Shown: positions 55,133 to 64,000 of the stretch, one piece after another
Numbering within the stretch: the first letter of the stretch is position 1
Layout of the letters: each line of letters begins with the position of its first letter
Assembly (NCBI RefSeq): GCF_007741495.1
Contig: NZ_CP036262.1
Span: 6,262,001-6,326,000, forward strand
DNA from: Roseimaritima multifibrata
GTDB lineage: Bacteria; Planctomycetota; Planctomycetia; Pirellulales; Pirellulaceae
Reading direction: 5' to 3'
Length of the DNA stretch: 64,000 bases
Program-made: the position numbers and the translations under genes
The notes under the pieces: generated by a model
The model's input: only the letters and a program-made list of their open reading frames with translations
Databases searched by the model: none
What the model was told of the DNA's origin: nothing

Positions 55133-55258
55133 TGCGGATCCAACTCGACCGCGCTACCCCCAGATTGCCTAAAATGCGTGTCGGCCCTGGTTGTCTGGGG
55201 GAAGGACGTCAGCGAAAGATTTGTCTAGACGGATTGAACCATTTTTTCCAGAACGGAT

Positions 55259-56395
55259 TTGCCGATGTCCAGCAAGCAGGTGCTAGCGTTTCAGGAATGT
55301 TTCGAGGTTGTTGACGCCCCACATGTCGAGAAACGCTGCGACCATCCTCTTGATTCGATTTTGTTTTTAGTTGTGTCTGCGGTGATTTCCGGTGCCGATG
55401 GTCTGTCGACATCGAAGACTTTGGAAATGAAAAAAGGAGTGGTTGGAGAAGTTTATCAAACTTCCGCACGGCATACCCTCGCATGACACCATCGGGCGGA
55501 TCCTGTCGCTACTCAAGCCCGCTCAATTTCAACAAGCGTTGATGGACTGGATCGGTCGGCTCCGAAGTGAGCACAGCACTGACGGCCCGATCGTCGTTCC
55601 CATCGACGGAAAGACCGCACGAGGCTCCTACACCGATGCTGAAAAGTCGAATGCGTTGCACATTGACAGTGCATGGGCAACGGACCACGGCATTACGCTT
55701 GGGCAGGTCACCGTGGATTCGAAGTCCAATGAAATTACAGCGATTCCTCAGTTGCGCGACATGATGGACCTTCGCAATACTATAATTACGCTCGACGCGT
55801 TTGGCTGCCAAAAATCCATTGCAAAGAAGATTACCGATGGGGCGGGGACTACACCTTCGTCCTGAAAGTTAAACACCCGACTTTCATGAAGGCGGGTGAA
55901 AAGGTGTTTTTGGATACCTACGAAGAGGGCTTGGTTGAGCAAGGTTTTCGTTCCAAAGTCGTAAACGAGAAAGGAGACGGCCGCGTCGAAGAACGAAGTT
56001 ATATCGTCGCTCCAATCCCGGTGGATCTGCGGGACTTAGTGAAAGACTGGCCTGGTATCAAAAGCATCGGTCAGGCCATTACCATGGTCACGAAGGGCGA
56101 TAAGCAGACTGCGGAAGTGCGTTATTACATCAGCAGTCGACGCGCGAAAGTTTCCGAATTTGCCAATTCGGTTCGCAAGCACTGGGGCATCGAGAGCATG
56201 CACTGGATATTGGATGTGGTGTTCAATGAAGACGGCAGCCTTATTCGAACGGGCAACGCGACGTAGAACATGAGCTTCGTTCGACGTTTCGTCACGAGCC
56301 TACTCAAACAGGACACTTCGCGTTCCAACTTGAAGGGCAAACGGAAACGCGTTGGCTGGAACACTGAGTTCCTTGAAAAACTAATGTCTGGCTGA
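55259..56395 (+). pseudogene. Second ISAs1-family transposase, degraded
   Basis: Three pieces in order match an ISAs1 transposase. The first (from 55259) has QVLAFQECFEVVDAPHVEKR and HPLDSILFLVVSAVISGADG. The second (55443-55865) has LPHGIPSHDTIGRILSLLKP and VPIDGKTARGSYTD. The third (from 55886) has VRYYISSRRAKVSEFANSVR and HWGIESMHWILDVVFNEDG; a TAG at 56264-56266 is followed in the same frame by NMSFVRRFVTSLLKQ to TGA at 56393-56395. Two frameshifts and one stop separate them. The sequence differs clearly from the neighbouring ISAs1 copy, so it is an independent arrival. I could not define its ends. Confidence 0.85.
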
Positions 56396-56549
56396 TATTT
56401 TGATGCGATGACCGTGCAAGGAATGGGCAGGTGAAAGCCAATGGAGATGTTGGAGAGCTGACCTTGCTCGGTTTAAGAAGCACGGTTACTCAGGCTGGAG
56501 CTCCGAAGGTTTTCGGGCACTCTCCATTTACCGTTTGCAGTGAGGACTA

Positions 56550-56919
56550 ATGAAACGTCAACCTAAAATCATTTGGTTGCCGCTTCGTTTAATAGTGGCT
56601 TTCACGACGAAGTTACTAACCAGTGTCACACACATCAGTTTACCCAAAGAAGCCTCTATCGGAGGCGGACTTCTGATTCCGCACCTTGGTCCCATCCAAG
56701 TGAACCCTGACGCCAAAATCGGATTTGACTGTGCGATCCATCATGTGGTGACGATCGGCGATCGAAAGCCCGGTAATTGGGGACCATGTCATGATCGGCT
56801 GTCACGCCTGCATCCTAGGGGGAATCCAGATCGGAAACAACGCAAAGATCGGTGCAGGCGCTGTTGTGATTAGAGACGTTCGGCCTGGAGGCACCGTCGT
56901 GGGGCCAGCGGCGAACTAG
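56550..56919 (+). pseudogene. CysE-like acetyltransferase, frameshifted
   Basis: The first frame (from 56550) reads ITHISLPKEASIGGGLLIPHL-like segments (THISLPKEASIGGG, LLIPHLGPIQVNPDAKIG) and [14 protein letters not shown]. After about 56775 the homologous sequence continues in another frame as [37 protein letters not shown] and GPAAN to TAG at 56917-56919. These are hexapeptide repeats of a serine-acetyltransferase-type enzyme, as in the intact gene at 41461-42060. The N-terminal helical part is short. Confidence 0.8.
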
Positions 56920-57017
56920 ACTTTAGCCACGTGTTCAAGATTGCACTCTGCCGCATCAGCGAGCAAAGTGCTCTCCAACCCATTATCTTTATTTCGTCAG
57001 ACCGAAAGATCTCTAAT

Positions 57018-57890
57018 ATGACTCGCAAAGGCATCATCCTAGCAGGAGGCACCGGCAGTCGACTGCATCCGGTTACGCTGGCGGTCAGCAAGCAATTGCT
57101 GCCGATCTACGACAAGCCGATGATTTACTATCCACTATCTACGCTCATGTTGTCGGGAATACGTGAGATTCTGGTCATATCGACGCCGCATGATTTGCCC
57201 GGATTCCAACGATTATTAGGGGACGGTTCCCAGTGGGGCCTGTCCCTAACTTACGCCGAACAACCCAGCCCAGACGGTTTGGCACAGGCCTTCATTATCG
57301 GGCGCGACTTTATTGGCAGCGATTCGGTAACCTTAGTCCTGGGCGATAATATTTTCTACGGGCAGGGCTTTCGAAATATATTGGCCGCAGCCGGGCAAAA
57401 AAAGGATGGGGCGACGATATTTGGCTATCGAGTTACCGATCCGGAGAGGTACGGGATCGTCGAGTTTGACCAAGCAGGCAAAGCCATCTCCCTTGAGGAG
57501 AAGCCCGCCAAACCAAAATCGCGATACGCAGTCCCTGGGCTTTATTTCTACGACAATCAAGTGGTCGACATTGCTGCAAACCTGCAGCCATCGTCCCGAG
57601 GTGAACTGGAAATTACCGACGTCAACAAAGAATACTTGCAAACGGGAACACTTAATGTCAAAGTCTTTTCGCGAGGGTTTGCCTGGCTAGACACGGGGAC
57701 ACGCGATTCCCTCCTGGACGCCTGCAATTTCGTGGCTGCGATTGAAAAGCGGCAGGGCCTGAAGATCGCTTGCCCCGAAGAGATTGCTCAAGCAATGGGA
57801 TTCATTGACCGCTCCCAGCTTGCAACGCTGGGCAAAGGCATGCAAAACGAATACGGGGATTATCTCCGGGGGATCGCAAGTGGCGATTAG
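57018..57890 (+). CDS. rfbA: Glucose-1-phosphate thymidylyltransferase
   Basis: A 290-residue nucleotidyltransferase making dTDP-glucose, the entry to dTDP-sugars such as rhamnose. The signature [11 protein letters not shown] with [18 protein letters not shown] (residues about 9-40) is diagnostic. LGDNIFYG carries the metal-binding Asp, and [10 protein letters not shown] and [12 protein letters not shown] complete the family pattern. Length is normal. The ATG at 57018 was chosen; the frame is open 29 codons upstream without homology. It appears intact between two damaged regions. Confidence 0.95.
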   Translation: MTRKGIILAGGTGSRLHPVTLAVSKQLLPIYDKPMIYYPLSTLMLSGIREILVISTPHDLPGFQRLLGDGSQWGLSLTYAEQPSPDGLAQAFIIGRDFIGSDSVTLVLGDNIFYGQGFRNILAAAGQKKDGATIFGYRVTDPERYGIVEFDQAGKAISLEEKPAKPKSRYAVPGLYFYDNQVVDIAANLQPSSRGELEITDVNKEYLQTGTLNVKVFSRGFAWLDTGTRDSLLDACNFVAAIEKRQGLKIACPEEIAQAMGFIDRSQLATLGKGMQNEYGDYLRGIASGD

Positions 57891-58019
57891 CGCCGGCAAG
57901 TCATACGCTCGCAATCTCCAGTAGATTTACGCCAGAGCGCTTGAGTAACTTCAATTAGCGTACTGCAAAGATGAGATATCCTCTTACTTTCCGCCGTCGG
58001 AAGCTAAATGCCCATAATT

Positions 58020-59756
58020 GAGCCCGCATTACTGACCAGCAGCGGGAGCGGTGTCGGATTTGGTCGTTTCGTGCTGACTGTCTCGTCGCATCTTCGTTTG
58101 TCCATCAATTTGATCATCGGCGTACATCAGCCCCCTCCCCAAAATTGTTTTTCGCTGCGACGGGCGCTGCTAGCCGCGAAAGACTTCGCGGCAGAAGGCG
58201 TGGCCCGGCGGCGGCCAGAAGCCGTCCTGCTGACACGCGACTGGCGGTGGCACTTGCCTTTCAAGCGATCGGTCAGATGAGACCACAGGGGCACCGCCGA
58301 ATCGGCGATCCACACGACAAGTCGACGAGAATGCTTGATCATCTCCCCACCAACCTTCAGAACGAATGGCACGAACCGGCGCATGTCCCAACACCCGCCC
58401 ACACTGTCTTCGAGTTCATTGCGACAGATCGTGTTGAGGTTAAATGCTAGTAATGCCAGAAGCATCGTCGCTTCATTGGCCTTAAACGCTTGCGAAGACA
58501 AGTGAACGCCTATCGATTCACTAAACTTGCCCAAACGATCCTCGAACGCCCCTCGCTTGCGGTAAAAGCAAAGCAGTTCTTCGCCGCTGCGCGAGGAGTA
58601 CGGCCAGTTCGTATCCAAGAAGAACCAACAAGGCATCGGGTTCAACTGGCCGGTCGTCGCGCCCGGCTTGTCGACCACCACGAGGATTAATCGCTGTGCC
58701 TGTTCCCATATGTCAACTTGGTAAGACCCCAGTTCGACGGTGTACTCATAACCGCCCCCTGGCGGACGCACTGCTGGACGAGACAGATGCAACGCAGCCA
58801 ACTTATCAAGCTTCGAGTTCCCCTTTAAACGCCCTACAAAAAGCCTGCCGTTGGGAGCCAATGCGTCCATCACACTGCCAATCGTGTACCCCGCATCGCG
58901 TCGGTAATCGACGTACTGTGCGACGGTGTGAGCCTTCGCATCGGTCTTGTCGACGAAGCGTTTTATGCCGTTGGCGGTGTGGACCTGCCCTTGCGGAAGA
59001 GTTGCGTGAATGAATCCGCTACCCAGCCGATTTCCCTCCCGTGCGCTGCTGTAGTCACCGCCCACGCTCAGTGAAGCGACCAGCGAATGATAGACTGCTT
59101 TTCGGTAGTAGCCGTTGCATTGAGCTCCGTGTTGCTTGGAGTGAACCTCAGTGGGAAAGCTATCGATGTCGACGGTCGTGATGCGAACACGGCGTCCCCC
59201 GGAGGCGACGACATGACGCTCGACGCTTTGGGCCAAACCGTCTCGAAGGGCTTCGAGGTTGCCGGCATGTTCGGTCAAGATGCTGATCAAGCGAAACTGC
59301 GTGAGTTGGCAGGCGAGTCGTTGGTGGACGACGCCGTCGCCGATGCGATTCCAGACCGCCTTGCGAAACGCTGGGGCATGGGTAAGTCGGTCCACGTCGT
59401 CTTGGGGGAGCACCCGATGGCCATCGCAAAGACCTGTCCACGGATCAATTCATCGATTTGGTATTGGATGCGGTCCGGCCAACGAGAATCGCGGATGTCC
59501 TTGGCGATTGTGTCAAAAAGCCCGAGTCGATCCTCGGCCTCTCACAGCAAAATCACGCGGGCACTGGAAGTGATCCGGTAGTCAGTTGCTTGAAATTTGA
59601 CGGAGCGATTGAACTGGGGCTCGAAAAGGTTATCTTGGTGTTCACCCATCGCGTGTTTCTGCCTTGCGTTTAAGTTGGTTGTGGTTAACCGTTAAAAGTA
59701 GCGGATCACCCGATGGTTTCTACCGCAAGGAAGCTCTTAGTGAATAATGCGGGTTA
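58020..59756 (-). mobile_element. IS1380-like element A, degraded
   Basis: CCCGCATTACTGAC at 58023-58036 and GTGAATAATGCGGG at 59740-59753 are imperfect inverted partners that bracket the transposase remnant. The borders are approximate and no target duplication was found. The transposase carries a stop and a frameshift. Confidence 0.55.
58127..59649 (-). pseudogene. IS1380-family transposase A, inactivated
   Basis: The frame starts at ATG 59649 (MGEHQDNLFEPQFNRSVKFQ). It has an in-frame TGA where relatives read R in LL-R-EAEDRLGLFD, and continues to MAIG. A frameshift near 59413 then leads to LPQDDVDRLTHAPAFRKAVW and onward through TTVDIDSFPTEVHSKQHGAQ, DYRRDAGYTIGSVMDAL and YRKRGAFEDRLGKFSESIGV to 58127. 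The central D-x-D-x-x-P/T region and the RGAFEDR block are typical of the family. It differs strongly from copy B at 60144. Confidence 0.82.
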
Positions 59757-60072
59757 ATCACTTACCACAGTTTCGGATATGACCTAAAACCTAATAACTT
59801 CGAAACCACTATTATTCCGCGAAAAAACAAATCGACCTAGACGCAACACGCCGTCGGATGCATACAAAACTGGCGGTATATTTACGAACACTGGTTCGCC
59901 CTTAGCGCCGGTGGCATTGCCCCAGGCAAGACGCCAGCTGCCGCGCTCCCCGCCTCTCCGACCGCTGAACACTCAGCTGGCAATGACACAGCGATCAATT
60001 TAGCAAACCCTTTCCCAAAAGCCTCATTCCTGGCAATAGCCGATCTGTATCGGCGAGGCGACAAAGCACTAG

Positions 60073-61925
60073 TCCTTAATCAAGCGAAGTTTAACTCGAA
60101 AAAGGTGTAAAAAACTCGAACCCCTCGGCGATTTACGTGTAAATTGGCGGTTACCAAGACATCAAGTCACGCACGCAAACAAGAGTTTCGAGTGAACGTC
60201 AAATTACGCCGAAAAGCTAGAACACGCAAGCGAAAAATGTTACGAAGGATCGCCAAAGAAAATTGGTCCGTTTCATCGCCGATGATTCAGCCTCAGAGTA
60301 TTAAGTACGAACTGGCTGACAAGCAGCAAGCCATCACCGCCGGAGGTTTCGGAACGATGCTTCAGTTGACTAAGCAGCTCGAGCTTCGCAGAAAGATCAA
60401 CCAAGCGATACCGTTGTTCAAGTTTCATCTGCCCTACGACGAAGCCGATCATGTCCTGAACATCTCGATGAACCTGTTGCCGGTGGCAGTTGCCTTGAAC
60501 ATCTTGAAGACCGACGTTGCGACGAAGCCTATCTGAATGCCATTGGTGCCGAGAGGATTCCTGACCCGACTACCGCTGGTGACTCCTGTCGCAGATTCAG
60601 CGATGTCAACATCCTGCAGCTAATGAACGCCTTCAATCGAATTCGACAGCGTGTATGGAAACAGCAACCCGACAAGTTCTTCGACTGTGCGATCATCGAA
60701 GCAGACGGTATGCAAGTGGAAACGTCTGCAGAAAAGAAACATGGCATCGGCATCAACTACAAAGGCCAGTGGGGTTACCATCCGCTGGTCGTAACTTTGG
60801 CCAATACGCGAGAACCATTGTTCATTGTCAACCGCAGCGGCAATCGGCCCAGCCATGAACACTCAGGGTTCTTCTTCGACCTAGCGGTCGAGAGATGTCG
60901 CGAGGCGGGCTATCGCAAAGTGGTTCTGCGTGGCGATACCGACTTCTCACTAACGGAAAACTTCGATCGTTGGGATAACGATGGCGTGGAGTTCGTATTC
61001 GGTGTCGACGCCATGCCCAACCTCGTGAAGATCGCCGAAAGCGCTGAGAAATCAGCGTGGAAGCCGATGCAGCGTCGGCGTGAGCAGAAACGGCCTGCGG
61101 CAAAGCCGCGAGCGAAACGGCCTCGCTACAATGAGAAAATCGTTGTCGAGAATGGCTATCTCAACAAGAAACTCGTGAGCGAACAAATCGCGGAGTTCGA
61201 GTACCAACTGGACAAATGTGATCGCTGCTATCGTGTTGTTGTACTGAAGAAAGAGGTCCATCAAACGCGAGGACAATTGCGTTTATTTGACCACGAAGAG
61301 CCGGTGTACTTCTTTTACATTACGAACGCGTCCAAGCAGAGCAAGCCGACTCGTCAAGTTGTGACCGATGCCAACGCCCGATGCAATCAAGAGAACAACA
61401 TCTCACAACTGAAGCAATGTGCGTTGACGGCTCCGCTCGACAACCTGACGAGCAACTGGGCTTACATGGTGATCGCTTCATTAGCTTGGAACCTCAAGGT
61501 GTGGTTAGCCTTGATGATCGATCCGAGTGGGCGTAAAGATCAGAAGATCGAACAAGCCAAGACGAAGGCAAAGTTGATCTCGATGGACTTCTCAACGTTC
61601 CGGGATCGAATCTTGATGGCTCCCGCACAGATAATCCGGCGCAGTCGCAGCGTGGTGTTCCGCCTGCTCACCTATCGACAATCGATCGACACGCTACTGT
61701 TGATTGAATCGGCCGCTCGCCGTCCGATTCAATGTTGACGTCGACATCATACGAAGTCAGTGTCTGAATGCACCGGTACCGCCGCAACGTCTAACCATAA
61801 AAACAAACCGATGAACACAACCATTAACACCAGACACCGCCAGCATCGCTGGACGGCTCTCGCCTGCGCCCGCATCAGGTGCCAATACGACCCCGAAAAT
61901 CAACCGATCTTCGCTTGATTAAGGA
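60073..61925 (+). mobile_element. IS1380-like element B with CTAG target duplication
   Basis: TCCTTAATCAAGCGAAG at 60073-60089 and its exact complement at 61909-61925 are the ends. CTAG stands immediately outside on both sides (60069-60072 and 61926-61929). Because CTAG is itself a palindrome, the outer border could be shifted by this length; the restored reading frame of the host gene supports the version given. Confidence 0.85.
60144..61738 (+). pseudogene. IS1380-family transposase B, frameshifted
   Basis: The first frame (from about 60144) has KYELADKQQAITAGGFGTML and FKFHLPYDEADHVLNISMNL. The homology then continues in another frame as GGSCLEHLEDRRCDEAYLNA and IPDPTTAGDSCRRF, joining the second open frame at 60623, which has IIEADGMQVETSAEKKHGIG (catalytic Asp), VVLRGDTDFSLTENFDRW and ARCNQENNISQLKQ (Glu region). 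The shift lies near 60470-60490. The C-terminus is complete. The true start may be later than 60144. Confidence 0.86.
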
Positions 61926-62191
61926 CTAGTTTTCGACCAAAAGAACATAGCCTATTGGGACGACGACCACCTCACCGCGTACAGGGAATCCCTTGCCTTA
62001 GATCGCCTATCCAAGGCAATCAACAACATTCTCCTGGATCATTCATCCACTACTCAGTAGTATCTTTCTGAAGTTACCTATAAAGACTTGCTCGGGTTGC
62101 CCACCCTATGTCATAGTGCACAGATCGGCTTCGTCCCCATCACCCACCAAGCCCGCCTGCATCGAACTCCCACACAGAACACGGTCACCCT

Positions 62192-63286
62192 ATGAACTCA
62201 ATGCATATTCCTCGCCGCTTCTTGTTTGTCGATGGCTTACGCGGCGTGGCAGCGACATGGGTTGTACTATTCCACGCCTATAAAGGCGGGCACCTACCGA
62301 ACCTGGCGGCAACATTGCCCGACTGGTTGTTAATCTTCTTATTCCAGTGGGGAAAATTCGGAGTTGCAATTTTTTTCGTACTTAGTGGATTCGTAATTGC
62401 GCACTCGCTACGCGACGCGGCGGTGACGCCTGGGTACCTCGTCCGATTTATGGCACGCCGATCTATTCGTTTGGACCCACCATATTTCGCATCAATCATC
62501 TTGGTACTTGCGTTGGCATTTGTATCGGCGAAAGTGAAGCATGAAGAAATAATCCTGCCGAAACCACAGGTCGTTGCTGCACATTTGGTTTATCTTCAGG
62601 ACTTGCTCGGAATGGAGCAGATTAGTGATGTGTTCTGGACTCTATGCTATGAAATTCAATTCTATTTAGTTCTCTGCATTTTACTGGGATTAAGTCAATT
62701 TTTTGGAAGGAAGGGACGTGCGATCGTTTTCATACCTGCCGCGATTGTCTCATTAATCTGGGGATTGGGGATCATCACACAGAATCCAATCCAAGGCCTA
62801 TTTGTCAACCTTTGGTACGGATTTCTTCTCGGCGTGTTCAGCTACTGGGCCTGGGCGAAAAAAATACCCAAAGCTTGGTTTACTACATACGCGGCAGTGA
62901 TTCTCGCAAGTGCCGTTTATCGCGTTGATAAATTCGCGATTGTTTGCGTTAGTACGGCGACATTACTGTTCATCTGCGGTGAAACGAATCGCATGGAACA
63001 TTGGTTGAAATGGCGTTGGATTCAATTTTTTGGATTGGTTTCGTACAGTCTGTATCTCATTCACAATCCTATCACTGGCGCTAGTTTCTTTTTATTAAAG
63101 AAGAAGATTCCGGCGACAACGGCAAACGAATACTTGATGCTTTGTATTGCAGTTGGCATCTGCTTGGCAACTGCGTTTGTGATGTGGTTTGTTGTCGAAC
63201 GCCCATTTATTAAACTTTCGCGCCATGTGAAATTACAGCCAAGAAATCGGGCTTGCCAAGACGAAATCATCGCTTCGAAATCGTAA
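62192..63286 (+). CDS. Acyltransferase 3 family membrane protein (OafA-like)
   Basis: A 364-residue integral membrane O-acyltransferase with about ten hydrophobic segments. The N-terminus has FVDGLRGVAATWVVLFHAYK, containing the R-G and H residues conserved in the family (Acyl_transf_3). FFVLSGFVIAHSLR and YLVRFMARRSIRLDPPYFAS are the next blocks. SLYLIHNPI and FVVERPFIKL near the end are typical. It moves acyl groups across the membrane onto sugars. It follows the disrupted SGNH-like remnant, and both may have acetylated the polymer. It looks intact. Confidence 0.92.
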   Translation: MNSMHIPRRFLFVDGLRGVAATWVVLFHAYKGGHLPNLAATLPDWLLIFLFQWGKFGVAIFFVLSGFVIAHSLRDAAVTPGYLVRFMARRSIRLDPPYFASIILVLALAFVSAKVKHEEIILPKPQVVAAHLVYLQDLLGMEQISDVFWTLCYEIQFYLVLCILLGLSQFFGRKGRAIVFIPAAIVSLIWGLGIITQNPIQGLFVNLWYGFLLGVFSYWAWAKKIPKAWFTTYAAVILASAVYRVDKFAIVCVSTATLLFICGETNRMEHWLKWRWIQFFGLVSYSLYLIHNPITGASFFLLKKKIPATTANEYLMLCIAVGICLATAFVMWFVVERPFIKLSRHVKLQPRNRACQDEIIASKS

Positions 63287-63341
63287 CTGTTCACGGGTGA
63301 CGCGCACGCCGAGCCCGTCAGTTTGAGAACGTGGGTTGATT

Positions 63342-64000
63342 CTATCCGGTGGGCAGCAGTGGTGGAGGCCGTTCGCCACGAAAGAAACATTCAAGCGATG
63401 TCCGCAGTACATCCAACAGCGATTTGCCCTGATGCGAGCAAGTCGCCAACACCGTCCCAATGCGTTCGAGCCAACGTTGCCCGCCTTCGCTCTTGCTGCC
63501 CTGAGTCACTTTGCGATCAATTACCACAAACCGAATCGCCTGTTCGGCAACGTTGTTTGTCGGTTCCAGCCCAGGTGTCGTTAGAAATTTCAAATAGCTG
63601 TCGCCGTCATTGGCGAATCGGGCCGAGAGGTTGCGAGCTTTTTTGTCTTCCGGAACGCGGAACCGAGCTCGCGTGAGCACCTCCATCGCCGCATCCTCCA
63701 GTTCGCCGTCGAAGCGATTCCCCAAATCCTCACGCCGATGGATGACTCCGAACATGTCCCGGATCGCATCGAGCAGCCGACTCGCCCAACCGTGGGTACG
63801 GTCTATCAAATGTTCTTTAAGAAAACGCAATTCCCGAATCAGGTGGGCGAAGCAGAATTGAATACTGCAATCGGTCAGTCCGCGGTACTTGTGGTACGCA
63901 CTGAAGTAATCGCAACCGATGATCCCGTTGAACTCTTCTCCGAGAACATCCAGCAATACACCGCTGCCGCGAGACGGATCGATCTTGAAAACGGTGAAGT
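63342..64000 (-). CDS. IS66-family transposase, C-terminal part
   Basis: The frame is open from the right window edge to a stop at 63342, so the N-terminal part lies outside. It reads TVFKIDPSRGSGVLLDVL, then IGCDYFSAYHKYRG (catalytic Asp), CFAHLIRELRFLKE, and TPGLEPTNNVAEQAIRFVVI with the catalytic Glu, then RKVTQGSKSEGGQRWLERI. These are the DDE_Tnp_IS66 and C-terminal blocks. No interruption is visible in this portion. Confidence 0.92.
   Translation of the reverse strand, partial: FTVFKIDPSRGSGVLLDVLGEEFNGIIGCDYFSAYHKYRGLTDCSIQFCFAHLIRELRFLKEHLIDRTHGWASRLLDAIRDMFGVIHRREDLGNRFDGELEDAAMEVLTRARFRVPEDKKARNLSARFANDGDSYLKFLTTPGLEPTNNVAEQAIRFVVIDRKVTQGSKSEGGQRWLERIGTVLATCSHQGKSLLDVLRTSLECFFRGERPPPLLPTG

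Larger units (their letters stand above)
53783..55189 (-). mobile_element. ISAs1-family element with 10-bp target duplication
   Basis: The ends are inverted, CAGGGCCGAC at 53783 and GTCGGCCCTG ending at 55189. Exact direct repeats GTTGTCTGGG lie outside at 53773-53782 and 55190-55199. The element is 1407 bp. It contains a 7-bp repeat expansion that explains about 126 bp of this length. Confidence 0.93.
59841..62060 (+). pseudogene. SGNH-like protein C-terminus split by IS1380
   Basis: The left piece (59841-60072) reads CIQNWRYIYEHWFALSAGG to PFPKASFLAIADLYRRGDKA. The right piece (61930-62060) reads DQKNIAYWDDDHLTAYRESL to a TAG. Removing the IS and one copy of CTAG joins GCA-CTA-GTT-TTC-GAC, giving GDKALVFDQKNIAYWDDDHL without a break. 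The Y-W-D-D-D-H-L-T block resembles the C-terminal D-x-x-H motif of SGNH hydrolases or sugar O-acyltransferases. A TAG precedes the left piece at 59838-59840, so the 5' part is already lost or shifted. Confidence 0.65.

Noticed and set aside
54194-55228. Plus-strand 344-codon frame with a PNTKHQT repeat
   Set aside because: It is the complement of the ISAs1 transposase and its 7-bp repeat. The minus strand carries the recognisable DDE domain.
1-64000. tRNA, rRNA or other known RNA genes
   Set aside because: I looked for cloverleaf-like and rRNA-like stretches in the gaps and recognised none. A covariance search would be needed to exclude short RNAs.

Overview
The window looks like a chromosomal piece of a planctomycete, most likely Pirellulaceae (Rhodopirellula-like). 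The evidence is a small secreted protein of a type seen in planctomycetes (25713-26126), frequent TTG starts with weak ribosome binding sites, long intergenic stretches holding dispersed hairpin repeats, and a large sulfotransferase-rich polysaccharide locus. This placement is inference from gene content; there is no rRNA or other marker gene here.

Layout. 1-11.5 kb is a housekeeping and accessory region: a histidine phosphatase, a secreted polysaccharide-lyase-like protein, a minus-strand HlyD / double-ATPase-permease / permease exporter operon (RbbA type), a dihydroorotate-dehydrogenase-like protein, a small conserved protein and a class I PPK2. 11.6-12.2 kb is a tandem array of 97-bp repeats. 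12.2-18.1 kb is a minus-strand run of four exported DUF1254/DUF1214 paralogues. 18.9-21.0 kb holds a NYN-domain protein and a secreted amidohydrolase. 21.0-25.7 kb is a repeat block: ten 18-bp repeats, twelve 97-bp units and five 396-bp palindromic elements of identical length, split by a clean IS3-family insertion.

26.8-57.9 kb is an exopolysaccharide locus. It encodes a Wza-like export lipoprotein, a NusG-like antiterminator, a WecG/TagA glycosyltransferase, a 2OG-Fe(II) oxygenase, a Wzx-like flippase, a Wzy-like polymerase, four sulfotransferases, a pyruvyltransferase, four further glycosyltransferases, a hexapeptide acetyltransferase, sugar dehydrogenase/epimerase genes and RmlA. Together these suggest a Wzx/Wzy-type, sulfated and probably pyruvylated and acylated polymer. 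No initiating sugar-phosphate transferase and no Wzc-type kinase is visible.

46.5-64 kb is the decaying end of that locus. It is full of damaged insertion sequences (IS3 fragment, IS256, IS4, two ISAs1, two IS1380, IS66) between remnants of polysaccharide genes (GT4, CysE-like, SGNH-like, a membrane protein) and a few intact ones (GT2, RmlD-like, RmlA, acyltransferase). For several elements the ends and target duplications can be read directly. One ISAs1 copy carries an in-frame expansion of a 7-bp repeat. One IS1380 copy can be removed on paper to restore the reading frame of an interrupted gene.
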